Shown: positions 41,894-51,469, numbered from the stretch's first letter. The stretch is DNA of 64,000 nt from Candidatus Omnitrophota bacterium (GCA_022703585.1 JAKLDJ010000004.1:194761-258760), one strand, 5' to 3'. Notes: generated from the sequence alone by a model not told the origin. Translations and numbers: made by a program.

Positions 41894-44458
41894 ATGATTA
41901 AATTATTTCCGCCGAATAAACTGAAAACAAACCCCGCGTTTCTCAGCAAATTTCTTGCATACGGCCTCTGCGGGCTTTTGATTGCGAGTATAGGCACCTA
42001 CTTTAGATTGTACCCGCTTATCTACCGCCCAAGCTCACTTGTAAACGAGAAAGCTACTGTTTTAGTCATAAGCCGGCTCAAGGCAACCGTCATTAATCAA
42101 ATAAATGCCAAATTTCCTCATTTAAGCAGTTTTGAGAAAAGCCGCTTAGTTAAACAATCCTTTGACCGGCTTTTGCGCGAGGAAAAGGAAAAAGTCCGAT
42201 CCAGCATCGCAAGGCTTTCCCGCGAGATAGCAACAAAGTCTCAAGACCCTCAACCGGCCCCCTACCTTCTCGAGGCCGATCCTTACTACTATTACGAGCT
42301 AACCGAGAATATTCTCCGAACCGGAAAGATCAGCGATACCGTCAAAGGGAGCAAATACCTTAATAAATTTATGCTCGCGCCCCAAGGACACTGGGAACCC
42401 TATAATATCCATCCTTACCTGGGCTTTTCTCTTTATCGGCTCTTGGCGATATTCGACCCCAAAATAACCCTGATGTACGCTGTCAGCTTTACCCCTCTGG
42501 TGGTCGCCGCGTTGTCCCTCCTGCCCTTCCTGGCTATTTGTCGTCTTCTGGGCTGCGGCCTCGGGGCCTCGCTAATAAGCGCGATTTTTTTTATTTTGTC
42601 GCCCGTTTTTATTAACCGCAGCGCCTTCGGCTGGTACGATAATGACCCTTACAACATCTTCTTTCCCCTCGCCGCTTTTCTGTGCCTGTTTTTAGGATTG
42701 AATGACAATATTTCCCGTGCCAAGAAATTATCCCTGGGGTTCCTGTGTGCCTTTTTAATTGCCGCGTACTCGCTTTTTTGGCAAGGATGGGTTTATCTTT
42801 TAAGCATTATTTTGATCGCAAGCATCGCCATCGGCGTTTTTAATTTATTTCTACTAAAAAAGAATGCGGGCGCAAAGAATCTCGGATGGTATCTGGGGAT
42901 CATTAACCTCGGTGCCTTTTTGGGCGTCAGCGTCATTTTCGGGGCAAAGGATTTTTTTGTCTTGTTCGAAGAGGGATGGCGAGCCTTAAAAAACTTCATG
43001 ACACCGCAGCTCACCCTGTGGCCAGATGTCTTTATCGGAGTGGGAGAATTACGCAAGTCCTCCCCGGCCGACCTTGTACAACTAGAAGGCGGCTGGATTT
43101 TTGTGGCCATAGCGCTTTTCGGGCTTCTTGTTTTTATAATAAAATCGTTGCGCCAAAAAGAGCCTGCGCCCTTTTTAAAAGGTATAACTATTTTTCTGTG
43201 GTGCGCTTCCTCATTCGTTATCACCCTTAAGGCCCAGAGGTTTGCCCTTTTATTGCTCGTGCCCTTAAGCTTGCTTTTTGCCTTGGGCCTAAGTTACCTG
43301 TACGTATTAATCAAAGAAATTGCCAAACGCGTATTAAGCCGCCTACCACGCTTACAAAAAATATCTTTTTATGCAACCATATCGATCGTCTCTGCCGGCT
43401 TGATTGCTATATCCCTCCGCCATGCCCACGAAACAGCCCTTTCCCTGCAGCCTATTTTTAACGAGACCTGGGATAAAGCTCTGTCGAAAATTAAAAACGA
43501 CACCCCGAAAGAGAGTATCGTTAATTCCTGGTGGCCGCCGGGCCACTTTATAAGCGCCATCGCCCAGCGGCGCGTCACCTTTGACGGTGCCACCAGCAAT
43601 AATCCGCAAGCCTACTGGATGAGCAATGTTTTTCTTACCCCCGATGAACGCCGCGCCCTGGGGCTGATGCGGATGCTCAATAACAGCGCTAACCAGGCAA
43701 CCGAATATTTACAAGAATGCGGGATAAAACTTTCTCAAGCCGTCGATATCCTTAATAGAATTACAAGGCTCGACCGCAACGATGCCCAAAAAACACTCAA
43801 GACTATTTTAGATAAAGATCAAATCGAAGGACTTCTTGCTTTGACACACCGCGACCCGCCTCCATCCTACGTGCTCGTTTATAATGATTTAGTCGAAAAG
43901 AATTTGGAATTAAGCTTTATCGGGGGATGGGATTTTAGCAAGATCGAGAAAATCAACAGCAGCAAAGAAATGCTGGCATCCGTCCCAAGAAGAGACTCGC
44001 CGCAATACATCCAATTCCTCTGGGGATTGGCCGGCGGCCCTCTGCACTACAGTGAAACCTTAGCGCAGATTAACAAGACCGATGACCGCATTCTATTCGA
44101 TCAGGATATCAGCGTCAACCTTAAAGACATGACCTGCCGGCTTTCTTCCCAGAAATTTGGGATCGGCGTACCCCGAAGCATTGTTTACGATAACGGAAAC
44201 GATGTCATCGAGAAAGAATTTGCTCATGCCGATTTGCCTTTTTCAGTTGTCTTATTTAAACAGGACAACCTCTATAACTGCATTATCGCTGACCCGCGGC
44301 TTGCCCGTTCGCTTCTTTTTCGTCTCTATTTTCTAAAAGGCAAAGGCCTGAAATACCTCGAACCTTTTGCCCAGGAATCCGACCTGACCGGAAGAACCCG
44401 TATTTATGTTTACCGGGTCCTGTGGGAAGATTTCCTAAGGGATATTAAGCAGCCTTAA
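41894..44458 (+). CDS. STT3/PglB-like oligosaccharyltransferase
   Basis: 854 residues. About 13 hydrophobic helices precede a soluble C-terminal domain of about 320 residues. Loop EL1 has the acidic ADPYYYYELTENI (around residue 129) and the second acidic motif is GWYDNDPYN (Asp249, Asp251), the metal/lipid-pyrophosphate sites of the STT3 family. The peptide-binding WWDYG-type motif appears as NSWWPPGHF (Trp546-547), so the Asp and Tyr are replaced. It would transfer lipid-linked glycan to proteins in the periplasm, and it lies with a periplasmic protease. The altered WW motif leaves the sequon specificity open. Confidence 0.85.
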   Translation: MIKLFPPNKLKTNPAFLSKFLAYGLCGLLIASIGTYFRLYPLIYRPSSLVNEKATVLVISRLKATVINQINAKFPHLSSFEKSRLVKQSFDRLLREEKEKVRSSIARLSREIATKSQDPQPAPYLLEADPYYYYELTENILRTGKISDTVKGSKYLNKFMLAPQGHWEPYNIHPYLGFSLYRLLAIFDPKITLMYAVSFTPLVVAALSLLPFLAICRLLGCGLGASLISAIFFILSPVFINRSAFGWYDNDPYNIFFPLAAFLCLFLGLNDNISRAKKLSLGFLCAFLIAAYSLFWQGWVYLLSIILIASIAIGVFNLFLLKKNAGAKNLGWYLGIINLGAFLGVSVIFGAKDFFVLFEEGWRALKNFMTPQLTLWPDVFIGVGELRKSSPADLVQLEGGWIFVAIALFGLLVFIIKSLRQKEPAPFLKGITIFLWCASSFVITLKAQRFALLLLVPLSLLFALGLSYLYVLIKEIAKRVLSRLPRLQKISFYATISIVSAGLIAISLRHAHETALSLQPIFNETWDKALSKIKNDTPKESIVNSWWPPGHFISAIAQRRVTFDGATSNNPQAYWMSNVFLTPDERRALGLMRMLNNSANQATEYLQECGIKLSQAVDILNRITRLDRNDAQKTLKTILDKDQIEGLLALTHRDPPPSYVLVYNDLVEKNLELSFIGGWDFSKIEKINSSKEMLASVPRRDSPQYIQFLWGLAGGPLHYSETLAQINKTDDRILFDQDISVNLKDMTCRLSSQKFGIGVPRSIVYDNGNDVIEKEFAHADLPFSVVLFKQDNLYNCIIADPRLARSLLFRLYFLKGKGLKYLEPFAQESDLTGRTRIYVYRVLWEDFLRDIKQP

Positions 44459-44469
44459 AAAAAGAATTT

Positions 44470-45384
44470 CTATCTTGATGTGTGGACTCTGGCAGGAGGA
44501 AGAGGTGTCGGCTTTATCTCGATAACAGGGAGAGACTGTTCAGCCCCGGAAGATGTCTGCGGGGATGACATATTGTGAAGCTTGCCCTTCAGGCGAACCT
44601 TGCCCGGCGAACCGCTGCCGGAGCCGGAGGTTGCCGAGGGAGGTAACCCCATCGCACCAAAACTTGGCTGCGGCTGATTATAGAGCGGCGGTGGCGGCTG
44701 GTCTGCAGGCGGTTTAATTTCTACTAAGGGGCCATTATCCTCGCCTGCCACGTAATAAGATTTACGCACCATATTTTCCAATTGCTCCGCAAGATTTTCT
44801 TCCCTAAGTTCCCGCAGTTGCGTGATTACATCCAGCGTCATCGCATTCTCATTATTCATAAAATAGGCAATTCCAAGGCCGAAAAGAGCATAGGGAATTT
44901 TTTTCTTCTCCAGGACCTTTTGAAAATAATAGATCGCCTCGGGAGGATTTGGTTTTCCTAAAAGATAAATCCACCCCAGAGAAAACTCAGCACTCCCCCA
45001 AAGAGGATTAATCTCCAGCGCCTTTTTACAATATTCCTCCGCCTTGTCAAAATTCCCCATCCCGTAATAGGCCTTGCCTAAATTGTCGTACGCCTCGGCA
45101 AATTTAGGGTCGATATCAACGGCGGCCTTAAAATACCAGATTAATTCCGCAGGGTTGGCATTGGACTCCTTATAAGCCAGGCCTAAACTGTTATACCCGG
45201 CTGCAAAATTAGGATCCATCTGGACAACTTTTTCCAAAAGCTCAATCGCCTTCTGGTAATCCCCCTGCTCAAAAAACTTCATTCCCTGGCCGTATAATTC
45301 TTTGACTGTTTGAGCAAATGACACGGAACAAAAAACCGAAAAGAAAACCAGGATTATAACAGCCGCAATCTTCTTCATTTTCAT
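44470..45384 (-). CDS. TPR-repeat exported protein
   Basis: 304 residues. A signal peptide (residues 1-24, KKIAAVIILVFFSVFCSVSFAQ) is followed by about five tetratricopeptide repeats (residues 28-200), e.g. LYGQGMKFFEQGDYQKAIELLEKVVQMDPNFAAGYNSLGLAYKE. The rest is Pro/Ser/Gly-rich and unstructured. Last gene of the secretion operon; its ATG overlaps the upstream PilO-like gene's stop in an ATGA. It converges on the STT3 gene with only 11 bp between stops. It may be a periplasmic scaffold. Function inferred from position. Confidence 0.8.
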   Translation of the reverse strand: MKMKKIAAVIILVFFSVFCSVSFAQTVKELYGQGMKFFEQGDYQKAIELLEKVVQMDPNFAAGYNSLGLAYKESNANPAELIWYFKAAVDIDPKFAEAYDNLGKAYYGMGNFDKAEEYCKKALEINPLWGSAEFSLGWIYLLGKPNPPEAIYYFQKVLEKKKIPYALFGLGIAYFMNNENAMTLDVITQLRELREENLAEQLENMVRKSYYVAGEDNGPLVEIKPPADQPPPPLYNQPQPSFGAMGLPPSATSGSGSGSPGKVRLKGKLHNMSSPQTSSGAEQSLPVIEIKPTPLPPARVHTSR

Positions 45385-46481
45385 TTTGACTCTTCCCCGC
45401 CGGCAGCCGGCTCTTCTTCCGCAGCAGTTGGCTCTTCCGGGACAACTTTTCCCTTAAAGGTTTTTTTGATAAATTTTTCCCACAGGCTCGGCTGAATTTC
45501 ATCGACTTCTTCCGGCTTGACCGGCTTATTGTCGGCCTTAACGGTCTTCGTGGAAAATCTTTGCGTAGTTGCAGCACCGCCGCTAATGGAACGCAGCGTA
45601 TTACTCTGGCCCTGGCCGTCAACATTTCCTGCCGTGCTGTCAACTGCCCCGCCGGCAGCAGTCGCGCCGGAAGGGACATTCTTTGACCCGGAACCCGTCG
45701 CGGCGACATTGCCTGCTACACCTCCGGCAGACTGAGCATTTGCGTCATTATCTTTACCTTCTTGTCCTGTGCCCCCTCCCGCGACACCTCCTTGCCCGCC
45801 GGAACCACCTCCGCCGCCAGAACCTCCGAGGCCATCACCGGTTTTCTGAGGAGCGGAAGAATCTTGAGACACCCCGCCGGGAGTACCGAGATCAATCACT
45901 TTCTTAGCTAAGTTTTCAGATTCCAACGCTAACGTGGAATCAACAATAATTTTCATAACTGTCATATTAGCGGCCACATCTTCCGACCCGGCCTTCTTGG
46001 CACCGACTTTCAGTTGAACAATCTTTAATAATTCCGGCGAAGTATCAACAGCATACATAAATTTAGCCATATCCTCGAGCTTTCCCTCGCAATCAAGATT
46101 GGCATAATATTCCACGTGAGATTTCTTTTGTTTTGACTCAGCCGGATTAACCTTAATAAGATTAATGGCTGACTCGCCTGCCAGCAGCTCGAGTTTCTTC
46201 AAGAAAGACGCCGTAATCTCCTCTGCCGTTTTTTCTTTGACCAGATAAAGAGGACGAAAAGCCTTTTCTTCGCTAAGGATACGGTCCCGATAAGACAAAA
46301 GACGCAAATCCCCTCGGATCACTTCCTTTTCTTTGCCGATTTCCTCGTCGTAAGTCTTGATTTTCGACATTGCCGGGCCTAGAAAAATTCTATCCATCAG
46401 CGCGACCACAACAATAACGCACGCAGCATAGAAGATCTTCTTCTCTTGAGGCGAAAGTTTTGAAATAAAGTTCTGAATCAA
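45381..46481 (-). CDS. PilO/GspM-like secretion protein with glycine-rich linker
   Basis: 366 residues. One N-terminal membrane helix (about residues 18-36, FYAACVIVVVALMDRIFLG), a coiled coil, then a ferredoxin-like region (SHVEYYANLDCEGKLEDMAKFMYAVDTSPELLKIVQLKV) as in PilO/GspM. Residues about 205-295 are a long Gly/Ser-rich linker (GLGGSGGGGGSGGQGGVAGG) followed by a Pro/Glu-rich acidic tail. It should pair with the PilN domain of the upstream PilM-PilN protein. The extended glycine linker is unlike standard PilO. Confidence 0.78.
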   Translation of the reverse strand: MIQNFISKLSPQEKKIFYAACVIVVVALMDRIFLGPAMSKIKTYDEEIGKEKEVIRGDLRLLSYRDRILSEEKAFRPLYLVKEKTAEEITASFLKKLELLAGESAINLIKVNPAESKQKKSHVEYYANLDCEGKLEDMAKFMYAVDTSPELLKIVQLKVGAKKAGSEDVAANMTVMKIIVDSTLALESENLAKKVIDLGTPGGVSQDSSAPQKTGDGLGGSGGGGGSGGQGGVAGGGTGQEGKDNDANAQSAGGVAGNVAATGSGSKNVPSGATAAGGAVDSTAGNVDGQGQSNTLRSISGGAATTQRFSTKTVKADNKPVKPEEVDEIQPSLWEKFIKKTFKGKVVPEEPTAAEEEPAAGGEESK

Positions 46482-46512
46482 GGCTTACTCCCTATTTTCC
46501 GGTAGCATCAAT

Positions 46513-48030
46513 TTACTTTTTTTCTTGAGGCTTTTCTGCCTTATCGGCATTGTCTGTGGATTCTTCTGTTTCAGATTCATCGTCTTTGGCGCTCTCCAGC
46601 CTGAAAACAATCTCAAAGGCCGCTACGTCCTTGCCGCGTTCCTTGCGGGCTGTCGTTGATGTCGTTTTGACCCCTTTAAAAAAAGTAGAGTTTTCCAGTG
46701 TCCCCACCAGCGAAAAAACCAGCGACATGGACTCAGAAGTCCCCTGGATAGTAATCGTCCCCTTCTCATCGATGTTGACACTGTTGAGATAAACCTCATC
46801 GGGAATAAGATTATACAGCTCATTAAGCGCGTCCAAGCTGATCAGGCGGCTATTCATATAATCTTTGATGAGCCGCGTCTTTTCAGAAATATGCTCGAGC
46901 GCCTTCGCATCCTCCCGGGCTTGTTTATAGTTGGTCTTCAAGCGATTCAGTGTCATGCTTTTAAAATAAATTTTAACCGAGAAAAGAGTGCAAATCAAAA
47001 CGATTATAACTACCGTGAAAATACCTGTTTTGATAGCCTGTTTTCCTTGCGATTCAATCGAGCGCTGCACTTTAATCTCGTCGGGCAAAAGATCAATCTG
47101 AGACTCGGCAAACGTACAAACCGGAGCAATAATATCCAAGAATGACTGCCCGTCCGAATCAGTAATGAGCTTACGTGCCGCCGCATCCATCCTGACATTG
47201 TCAATGTACGGCACGATCTGCGCATTAATCTTTAGGGATTCTTTGAAAATCGATTGCAGGTCTTTGATGTGATTATGATCGCTGGTTAAAACATACTCCT
47301 CGGGAAGTTTCTCGATATCTTCCGTCTGATATGCTTCTATTGACTTTTTAAGCTCCGTGGTGAGGCGTGTATACGCGGCCTGCCCCTCACCGGCAAGATG
47401 GCTCGCCCCCACAGGGATATTGCGACAAGCAATAACCGTCCCCTTAAACTCGACAATAAAATCCGTGCTTAAGCCCCCCACATCAACGATGCCTAAAGGG
47501 GCATCCTCTTCCTGGCGATTGAGGGCCTTGGCATAAAAACGCGCAATCGTCTCAGCAGTAAAAAAAACCTTTTGGACATCAAGCCCTGCCTGCTCGAGAA
47601 TATTCAAATGCTTTTTGATAACGTTACGATTAACAATAATCAAAAGGACTTTGCTATAATTGCGCTGGAAGACGCCGATATTGATGTAGTCAATAATAAT
47701 CTCTTCGCGCGAATACGGCGTATGCCGGCCGGCCTGCAGATTGATGATTGACTTGATCTCATTCGGATCCAAAGAAGGAATTTCAATATTTTTAGTCGTC
47801 GTCAGACTCGCCGGAACGATACAGACAGCCACTGCCTTCTTTATGTTGAAATCGTTTAGGGCGGAGCGGATGATCTTGGGTAATTCTTCTTCAGAAATTC
47901 CCCGGATATCCCGCCGAACAAGGTTGACAACTTCCCGTAAGGGAGTACTCATCCTCATATGGGCGACCCGGAGCTCCTCCTCACCGAAGGCAACGCTAAT
48001 ATAGTCCTTATTACCCTGTAATAGGCCCAT
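46513..48030 (-). CDS. PilM-PilN fusion (GspL-like)
   Basis: 505 residues. Residues 1-310 are an actin-like PilM domain (IPSLDPNEIKSIINLQAGRHTPYSREEIIIDYINIGVFQ; PLGIVDVGGLSTDFIVEFKG). A membrane helix at about 335-355 (AIKTGIFTVVIIVLICTLFSVKIYF) then leads to a PilN-like coiled-coil and ferredoxin-like domain with LYNLIPDEVYLNSVNIDEKGTITIQGTSESMSLVFSLVGTLENS. In type II and IV pilus machines PilM and PilN/GspL connect the cytoplasmic ATPase to the inner-membrane platform; here they are one polypeptide, as in GspL. Confidence 0.85.
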   Translation of the reverse strand: MGLLQGNKDYISVAFGEEELRVAHMRMSTPLREVVNLVRRDIRGISEEELPKIIRSALNDFNIKKAVAVCIVPASLTTTKNIEIPSLDPNEIKSIINLQAGRHTPYSREEIIIDYINIGVFQRNYSKVLLIIVNRNVIKKHLNILEQAGLDVQKVFFTAETIARFYAKALNRQEEDAPLGIVDVGGLSTDFIVEFKGTVIACRNIPVGASHLAGEGQAAYTRLTTELKKSIEAYQTEDIEKLPEEYVLTSDHNHIKDLQSIFKESLKINAQIVPYIDNVRMDAAARKLITDSDGQSFLDIIAPVCTFAESQIDLLPDEIKVQRSIESQGKQAIKTGIFTVVIIVLICTLFSVKIYFKSMTLNRLKTNYKQAREDAKALEHISEKTRLIKDYMNSRLISLDALNELYNLIPDEVYLNSVNIDEKGTITIQGTSESMSLVFSLVGTLENSTFFKGVKTTSTTARKERGKDVAAFEIVFRLESAKDDESETEESTDNADKAEKPQEKK

Positions 48031-48071
48031 CCGTAATTCCTCTATCGATACTCGCCGCGATGACTCTTAAG

Positions 48072-49109
48072 CTAATATCTCTCCCGGTAATATTCAACCT
48101 CGTGATTCCGGACGTTAAAGACACAAGCAATTTGATTCGACCCGTTCTTGCCGGAAAACGACCCTGTGCTTTTTATCGAAAAGAATTGGGAATCGGTTCC
48201 GATCTTTCCTGCCGCGTTCAATTGATTAATTTGATTCACTTCATTTTCGCTTAACTTCGTAAGGCCGCGAAGATTGGTGGCAATATCATACGGCTGCTGA
48301 AAGATAAAATCATCTTTGGTTGCCTCGATTTTGTCCGGCCCCCGGCGGACCGATATAATTTTATCGGCCAGCTCGTCCGAGAGGCCCACGGCAATCAAAA
48401 CTTCCCGCGGTGCCGTATTAACATTAGCCTTCCCTTCTCCGTATATTGTGACGTAGGGCAATATCTTTTCAAGGATATCTTCATTAATTCCCCGAACCAG
48501 CAAAAGCTCATCAAGAACCTCAAAATCCGCGTTCTTCGGCTGGTAAGGATACTGGAGATTGCTGTAATACTCATCGCTGTAAAATCCGGTCAGCTCGCTC
48601 TCCCCGTATTCACGCCAATTGATAATCGCAAGGGCCAGGTCCCTTGCCACCCTCGCATCACGGCCCAAAACAAGTTTAAATAGGTTCTCAAGAGTCGTCG
48701 CATCGGTTTTGTTGATATTAATTTTTCGCTCTTCATCAACTATTCCGTAATATTTTTGCCGATGCCAGCCGGCCCCATCAACCGAATCATAGCTAACCTC
48801 ACACACGCCGTTGCCAATCTCGATATGGCCGAATTGATACCCGTTGTCATGCCATTTGATTTTTCGTTCAACAGAATAGACCGGGCTATCGCCAACGTAA
48901 GTGCTATTTAAGACCGCAATGGCTTTTTTAACCCCCGCCTCGGCAACGTCGTGAATTTTTTCCCGCTGCTCCAACCGCGATATAAGAATGATCTTCTGGC
49001 GTATCCCTGCTCCGAGATTAAGCGCAAAAACCGTCAATAGCCCCAGCGCCCAAAGCGCCAGCACTAAAACAGTTCCCGACCGCGCGGATAATCGAGAGGC
49101 CTTCGCCAT
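48072..49109 (-). CDS. GspK-like minor pseudopilin
   Basis: 345 residues. An N-terminal RSGTVLVLALWALGLLTVFALNLGAGIRQKI helix with the GspK-like pattern, then ERKININKTDATTLENLFKLVL, a helix-hairpin-helix-type region and LVRGINEDILEKILPYVTIYGEGKANVNTAPREVLIAVGLSDELADKII, typical GspK. It would cap the pseudopilus tip with GspI and GspJ. It lies 4 bp downstream of the gspJ-like gene and 41 bp upstream of the pilM-pilN-like gene. Confidence 0.87.
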   Translation of the reverse strand: MAKASRLSARSGTVLVLALWALGLLTVFALNLGAGIRQKIILISRLEQREKIHDVAEAGVKKAIAVLNSTYVGDSPVYSVERKIKWHDNGYQFGHIEIGNGVCEVSYDSVDGAGWHRQKYYGIVDEERKININKTDATTLENLFKLVLGRDARVARDLALAIINWREYGESELTGFYSDEYYSNLQYPYQPKNADFEVLDELLLVRGINEDILEKILPYVTIYGEGKANVNTAPREVLIAVGLSDELADKIISVRRGPDKIEATKDDFIFQQPYDIATNLRGLTKLSENEVNQINQLNAAGKIGTDSQFFSIKSTGSFSGKNGSNQIACVFNVRNHEVEYYRERY

Positions 49110-49113
49110 ATTT

Positions 49114-49743
49114 CTAATTTCCTTTTGGAATATTCACTAATCGCACAATGTTTCGCCGGTCTTTACGGTCTTTGAATTCCAAGTCTATCCTGACACAAGA
49201 CGGTAGAATATCCTTGGCATTCTCCTTTAAGACATAGGTGGCGCCGCTTCGATAGTAGTATTGAAACTTGAGCGATGTGATATCCTTCGACAACAGGTAT
49301 TCTTTCGAAAATCGGTGATTTATCGCCTGGCTGTAGTTAGCCTGCCGCCGGTACATATTTTTCTTATTACCGTCAAAGTAATATTCGACTTTGCCGATTT
49401 CATCAGTATAGTCATCGCCCTTCGGATTTTTCTTTAAATCTACCGGAGTACGCACAATCGCCCCGAAAGAGATGCTCTGAGGCTTTCCTTCGAAGCGAAT
49501 CTGCGAATACATCAGGCTATTTCTTAAATCGTAACTAATCTTATCCAAAAAGATCATGATGTCCTCTTGCGCCAGGGCCCCCTTCGCCCTCTGCCAGACC
49601 TTAAGACCGCCCGAGAAGGCACTGTAAACAGCAATTGATATAGCCGCTAGAAGGCCGATAACCAGAAATATCTCAATTAAGGTAAAGGCCTTTATGTTTT
49701 TCTGCCGCAACTTTAAAATAGGGCCATTAAAAATTTTTACCAT
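49114..49743 (-). CDS. GspJ-like minor pseudopilin
   Basis: 209 residues. The prepilin signal is KNIKAFTLIEIFLVIGLLAAISIAVYSAFSGGLKVWQRA, with Ala rather than Gly at the -1 position before FTLIE. The rest resembles GspJ: LAQEDIMIFLDKISYDLRNSL and a beta-rich C-terminal domain. It should sit in the tip complex. The Gly-to-Ala change at the processing site is worth noting because prepilin peptidase usually requires Gly, though Ala is tolerated in some systems. Confidence 0.82.
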   Translation of the reverse strand: MVKIFNGPILKLRQKNIKAFTLIEIFLVIGLLAAISIAVYSAFSGGLKVWQRAKGALAQEDIMIFLDKISYDLRNSLMYSQIRFEGKPQSISFGAIVRTPVDLKKNPKGDDYTDEIGKVEYYFDGNKKNMYRRQANYSQAINHRFSKEYLLSKDITSLKFQYYYRSGATYVLKENAKDILPSCVRIDLEFKDRKDRRNIVRLVNIPKGN

Positions 49744-49752
49744 CTCAACACC

Positions 49753-50196
49753 TTACGGCCGATAGCAGGCCAAGTAAACGCTGCGGGAAATACCGACATC
49801 ACGCCTCCCCTCTTTCCAGGAAAGCTTAATGTCCAACTGAAAAATTCCGTTAATGTCCTCAATATTTTTAAAATCCAGGATATAGTTAAAATCCACCGTT
49901 TTTTGACCGAACTGTCCCGACTCGGTTTCTTGGGTACCCCCGAAAGGAATCTCTTTTCTTGCCTCGAGAAGCTTTTGCAGACTGATAACTTTATTATCCA
50001 GAAGTGTCATGGCATACAGGCGATGATTGATGTAGGTAAGCTGATCGAGAGAAGCCAGAAATGCCTTATAAATCATGACAATGCCAAAAGAAAGGACAGC
50101 AGCCGTTACCATTACTTCAACGAAGGAAAAACCCATGCGTTTCTGAGGTCTGTCAGCCGCAGAACAGGAGCGTTTATTTCCAATTAGTAATGTCAT
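49753..50196 (-). CDS. GspI-like minor pseudopilin
   Basis: 147 residues from ATG 50196, which overlaps the upstream gspG stop by 23 bp. The class III signal QKRMGFSFVEVMVTAAVLSFGIVMIYKAF has Gly before FSFVE. After the helix there is a short beta-rich C-terminal domain (VDFNYILDFKNIEDINGIFQLDIKLSWKEGRRDVGISRSVY). The order gspG-I-J-K matches T2SS operons. An internal start at 50136 would begin the protein directly at MGFSFVEV. Confidence 0.8.
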   Translation of the reverse strand: MTLLIGNKRSCSAADRPQKRMGFSFVEVMVTAAVLSFGIVMIYKAFLASLDQLTYINHRLYAMTLLDNKVISLQKLLEARKEIPFGGTQETESGQFGQKTVDFNYILDFKNIEDINGIFQLDIKLSWKEGRRDVGISRSVYLACYRP

Positions 50197-50626
50197 CGTC
50201 CTCCTTGTTCTCATTCCGGCCCCGGGAATACAGATCGTAGTCCGGGCGATGGTCACCGGGAGAAGCGTAAACATACGGCCGCATCCACGGGTCGATCGGC
50301 TTCTTCTCGACATAAGGGCCGTTCCAGTTGGGCGCCTCAGGGCTGCCCGTTGGTTTGATAAACAGCGCCTCCAGCCCCTGACTCGTCGTCGGGAAATTAC
50401 CGTTATCCAATTCGTACAATTTTAGGGCCGTTGCCAGATGCGATTCGATATCGGTGCGGGCAATCGTTGCTTTTGCCTGCTCGGAACGCCCCGTCAATCG
50501 CGGAACAACCATGGCCGCCAGCGCTCCGATAATGACGACCACCAGCATAATTTCGATTAAGGTAAATCCGGTTACGCAAAATAGCCTAGAAAATAAATGA
50601 ATACGCACACTAAATTTAATCTTCAT
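50174..50626 (-). CDS. gspG: GspG-type major pseudopilin
   Basis: 150 residues. Signal and helix: VTGFTLIEIMLVVVIIGALAAMVVPRLTG, then the diagnostic GspG region ARTDIESHLATALKLYELDNGNFPTTSQGLEALFIKP and the calcium-site block DPWMRPYVYASPGDHRPDYDLYSRGRN. The leader before the cleavage site is long (about 19 residues). It polymerises into the pseudopilus. A GGAGGTG ribosome site lies 4 nt before the ATG. Confidence 0.93.
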   Translation of the reverse strand: MKIKFSVRIHLFSRLFCVTGFTLIEIMLVVVIIGALAAMVVPRLTGRSEQAKATIARTDIESHLATALKLYELDNGNFPTTSQGLEALFIKPTGSPEAPNWNGPYVEKKPIDPWMRPYVYASPGDHRPDYDLYSRGRNENKEDDDITNWK

Positions 50627-50637
50627 AACACCTCCGC

Positions 50638-51447
50638 TTATCCTTTCATGTAATTAATCCATTTTATCTCAAGGTCATCAACAGAGCGAAGCACCCCTCG
50701 GTATGCTGACATAATAGCCTCCTGAAAACTTTTCCCTTCTTTAAGCCCCCGGCAAAGAAGGCCGAAATTGCCGCTCCCATACGTCCTAATCAAGAAATCT
50801 ACCAGGGAAACACTTTGTGCATAAAAGATTGTCACCTTCCGATTATCCGACTCCCGCCTAATATCCCATCCCATCAATACAGTAAGAGGAATGTATTCAT
50901 TCTTCTTAATCAGTGCCTTCATAACAAGGTCGGCATTTACCCTTTTATTGACTTCACATAACTGCGCCACCCCTTCCTGAAACCAAAGCGGAACAGCGGT
51001 ATTAAATCCCACAAAATCTTTTAGAATAAGATGGCTAATCTCGTGCGGCAGGAGACCGTCTATAAAATCTTGGTTCTGGCGGTAGGTAACGACGATTCTG
51101 GAGCGGAAAAGGCGGGAATCGCTATCGGCGTACCCGTAGGACCACGGCTGCTGGCCCGTGCCTTGTATAAATGCCTGCTGATCAGGAAAGATAAAAATCT
51201 TTACCCTCTCCTCCCATGTCCAGAAATTTGTATACCGCGAATAACCAATCTGGTCGGCTACCTTAATGTAATATTCTTCGGCCTTTCGCGCAACCGTTTG
51301 AGCAAGCGAAGAATCCTGCGCAGCCTTGTAATAGATAACAAAATGTTTTCCGTTAACAAATTCCCAATTCCCCGCTCTGACATCGGCGGGCGTGAGCATA
51401 ACAAAAGAGATTCCCAGCCAGCACAAAAAGAATGTTCTTAATCGCAT
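50638..51447 (-). CDS. Peptidase MA-like gluzincin metallopeptidase
   Basis: 269 residues from ATG 51447. An N-terminal signal (LRTFFLCWLGISFVMLTPADVRAG) exports it. The zinc motif is GLLPHEISHLILKDF (HEISH) with a Glu of the WFQEGVAQL helix about 27 residues further as the third ligand, the gluzincin (PF13485-like) arrangement. It lies inside the T2SS operon between gspF and gspG, so it may process or be a substrate of the secretion machine. Substrate unknown. Confidence 0.82.
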   Translation of the reverse strand: MRLRTFFLCWLGISFVMLTPADVRAGNWEFVNGKHFVIYYKAAQDSSLAQTVARKAEEYYIKVADQIGYSRYTNFWTWEERVKIFIFPDQQAFIQGTGQQPWSYGYADSDSRLFRSRIVVTYRQNQDFIDGLLPHEISHLILKDFVGFNTAVPLWFQEGVAQLCEVNKRVNADLVMKALIKKNEYIPLTVLMGWDIRRESDNRKVTIFYAQSVSLVDFLIRTYGSGNFGLLCRGLKEGKSFQEAIMSAYRGVLRSVDDLEIKWINYMKG

Positions 51448-51469
51448 CAGGAGAATTGTAGGACGCGCC

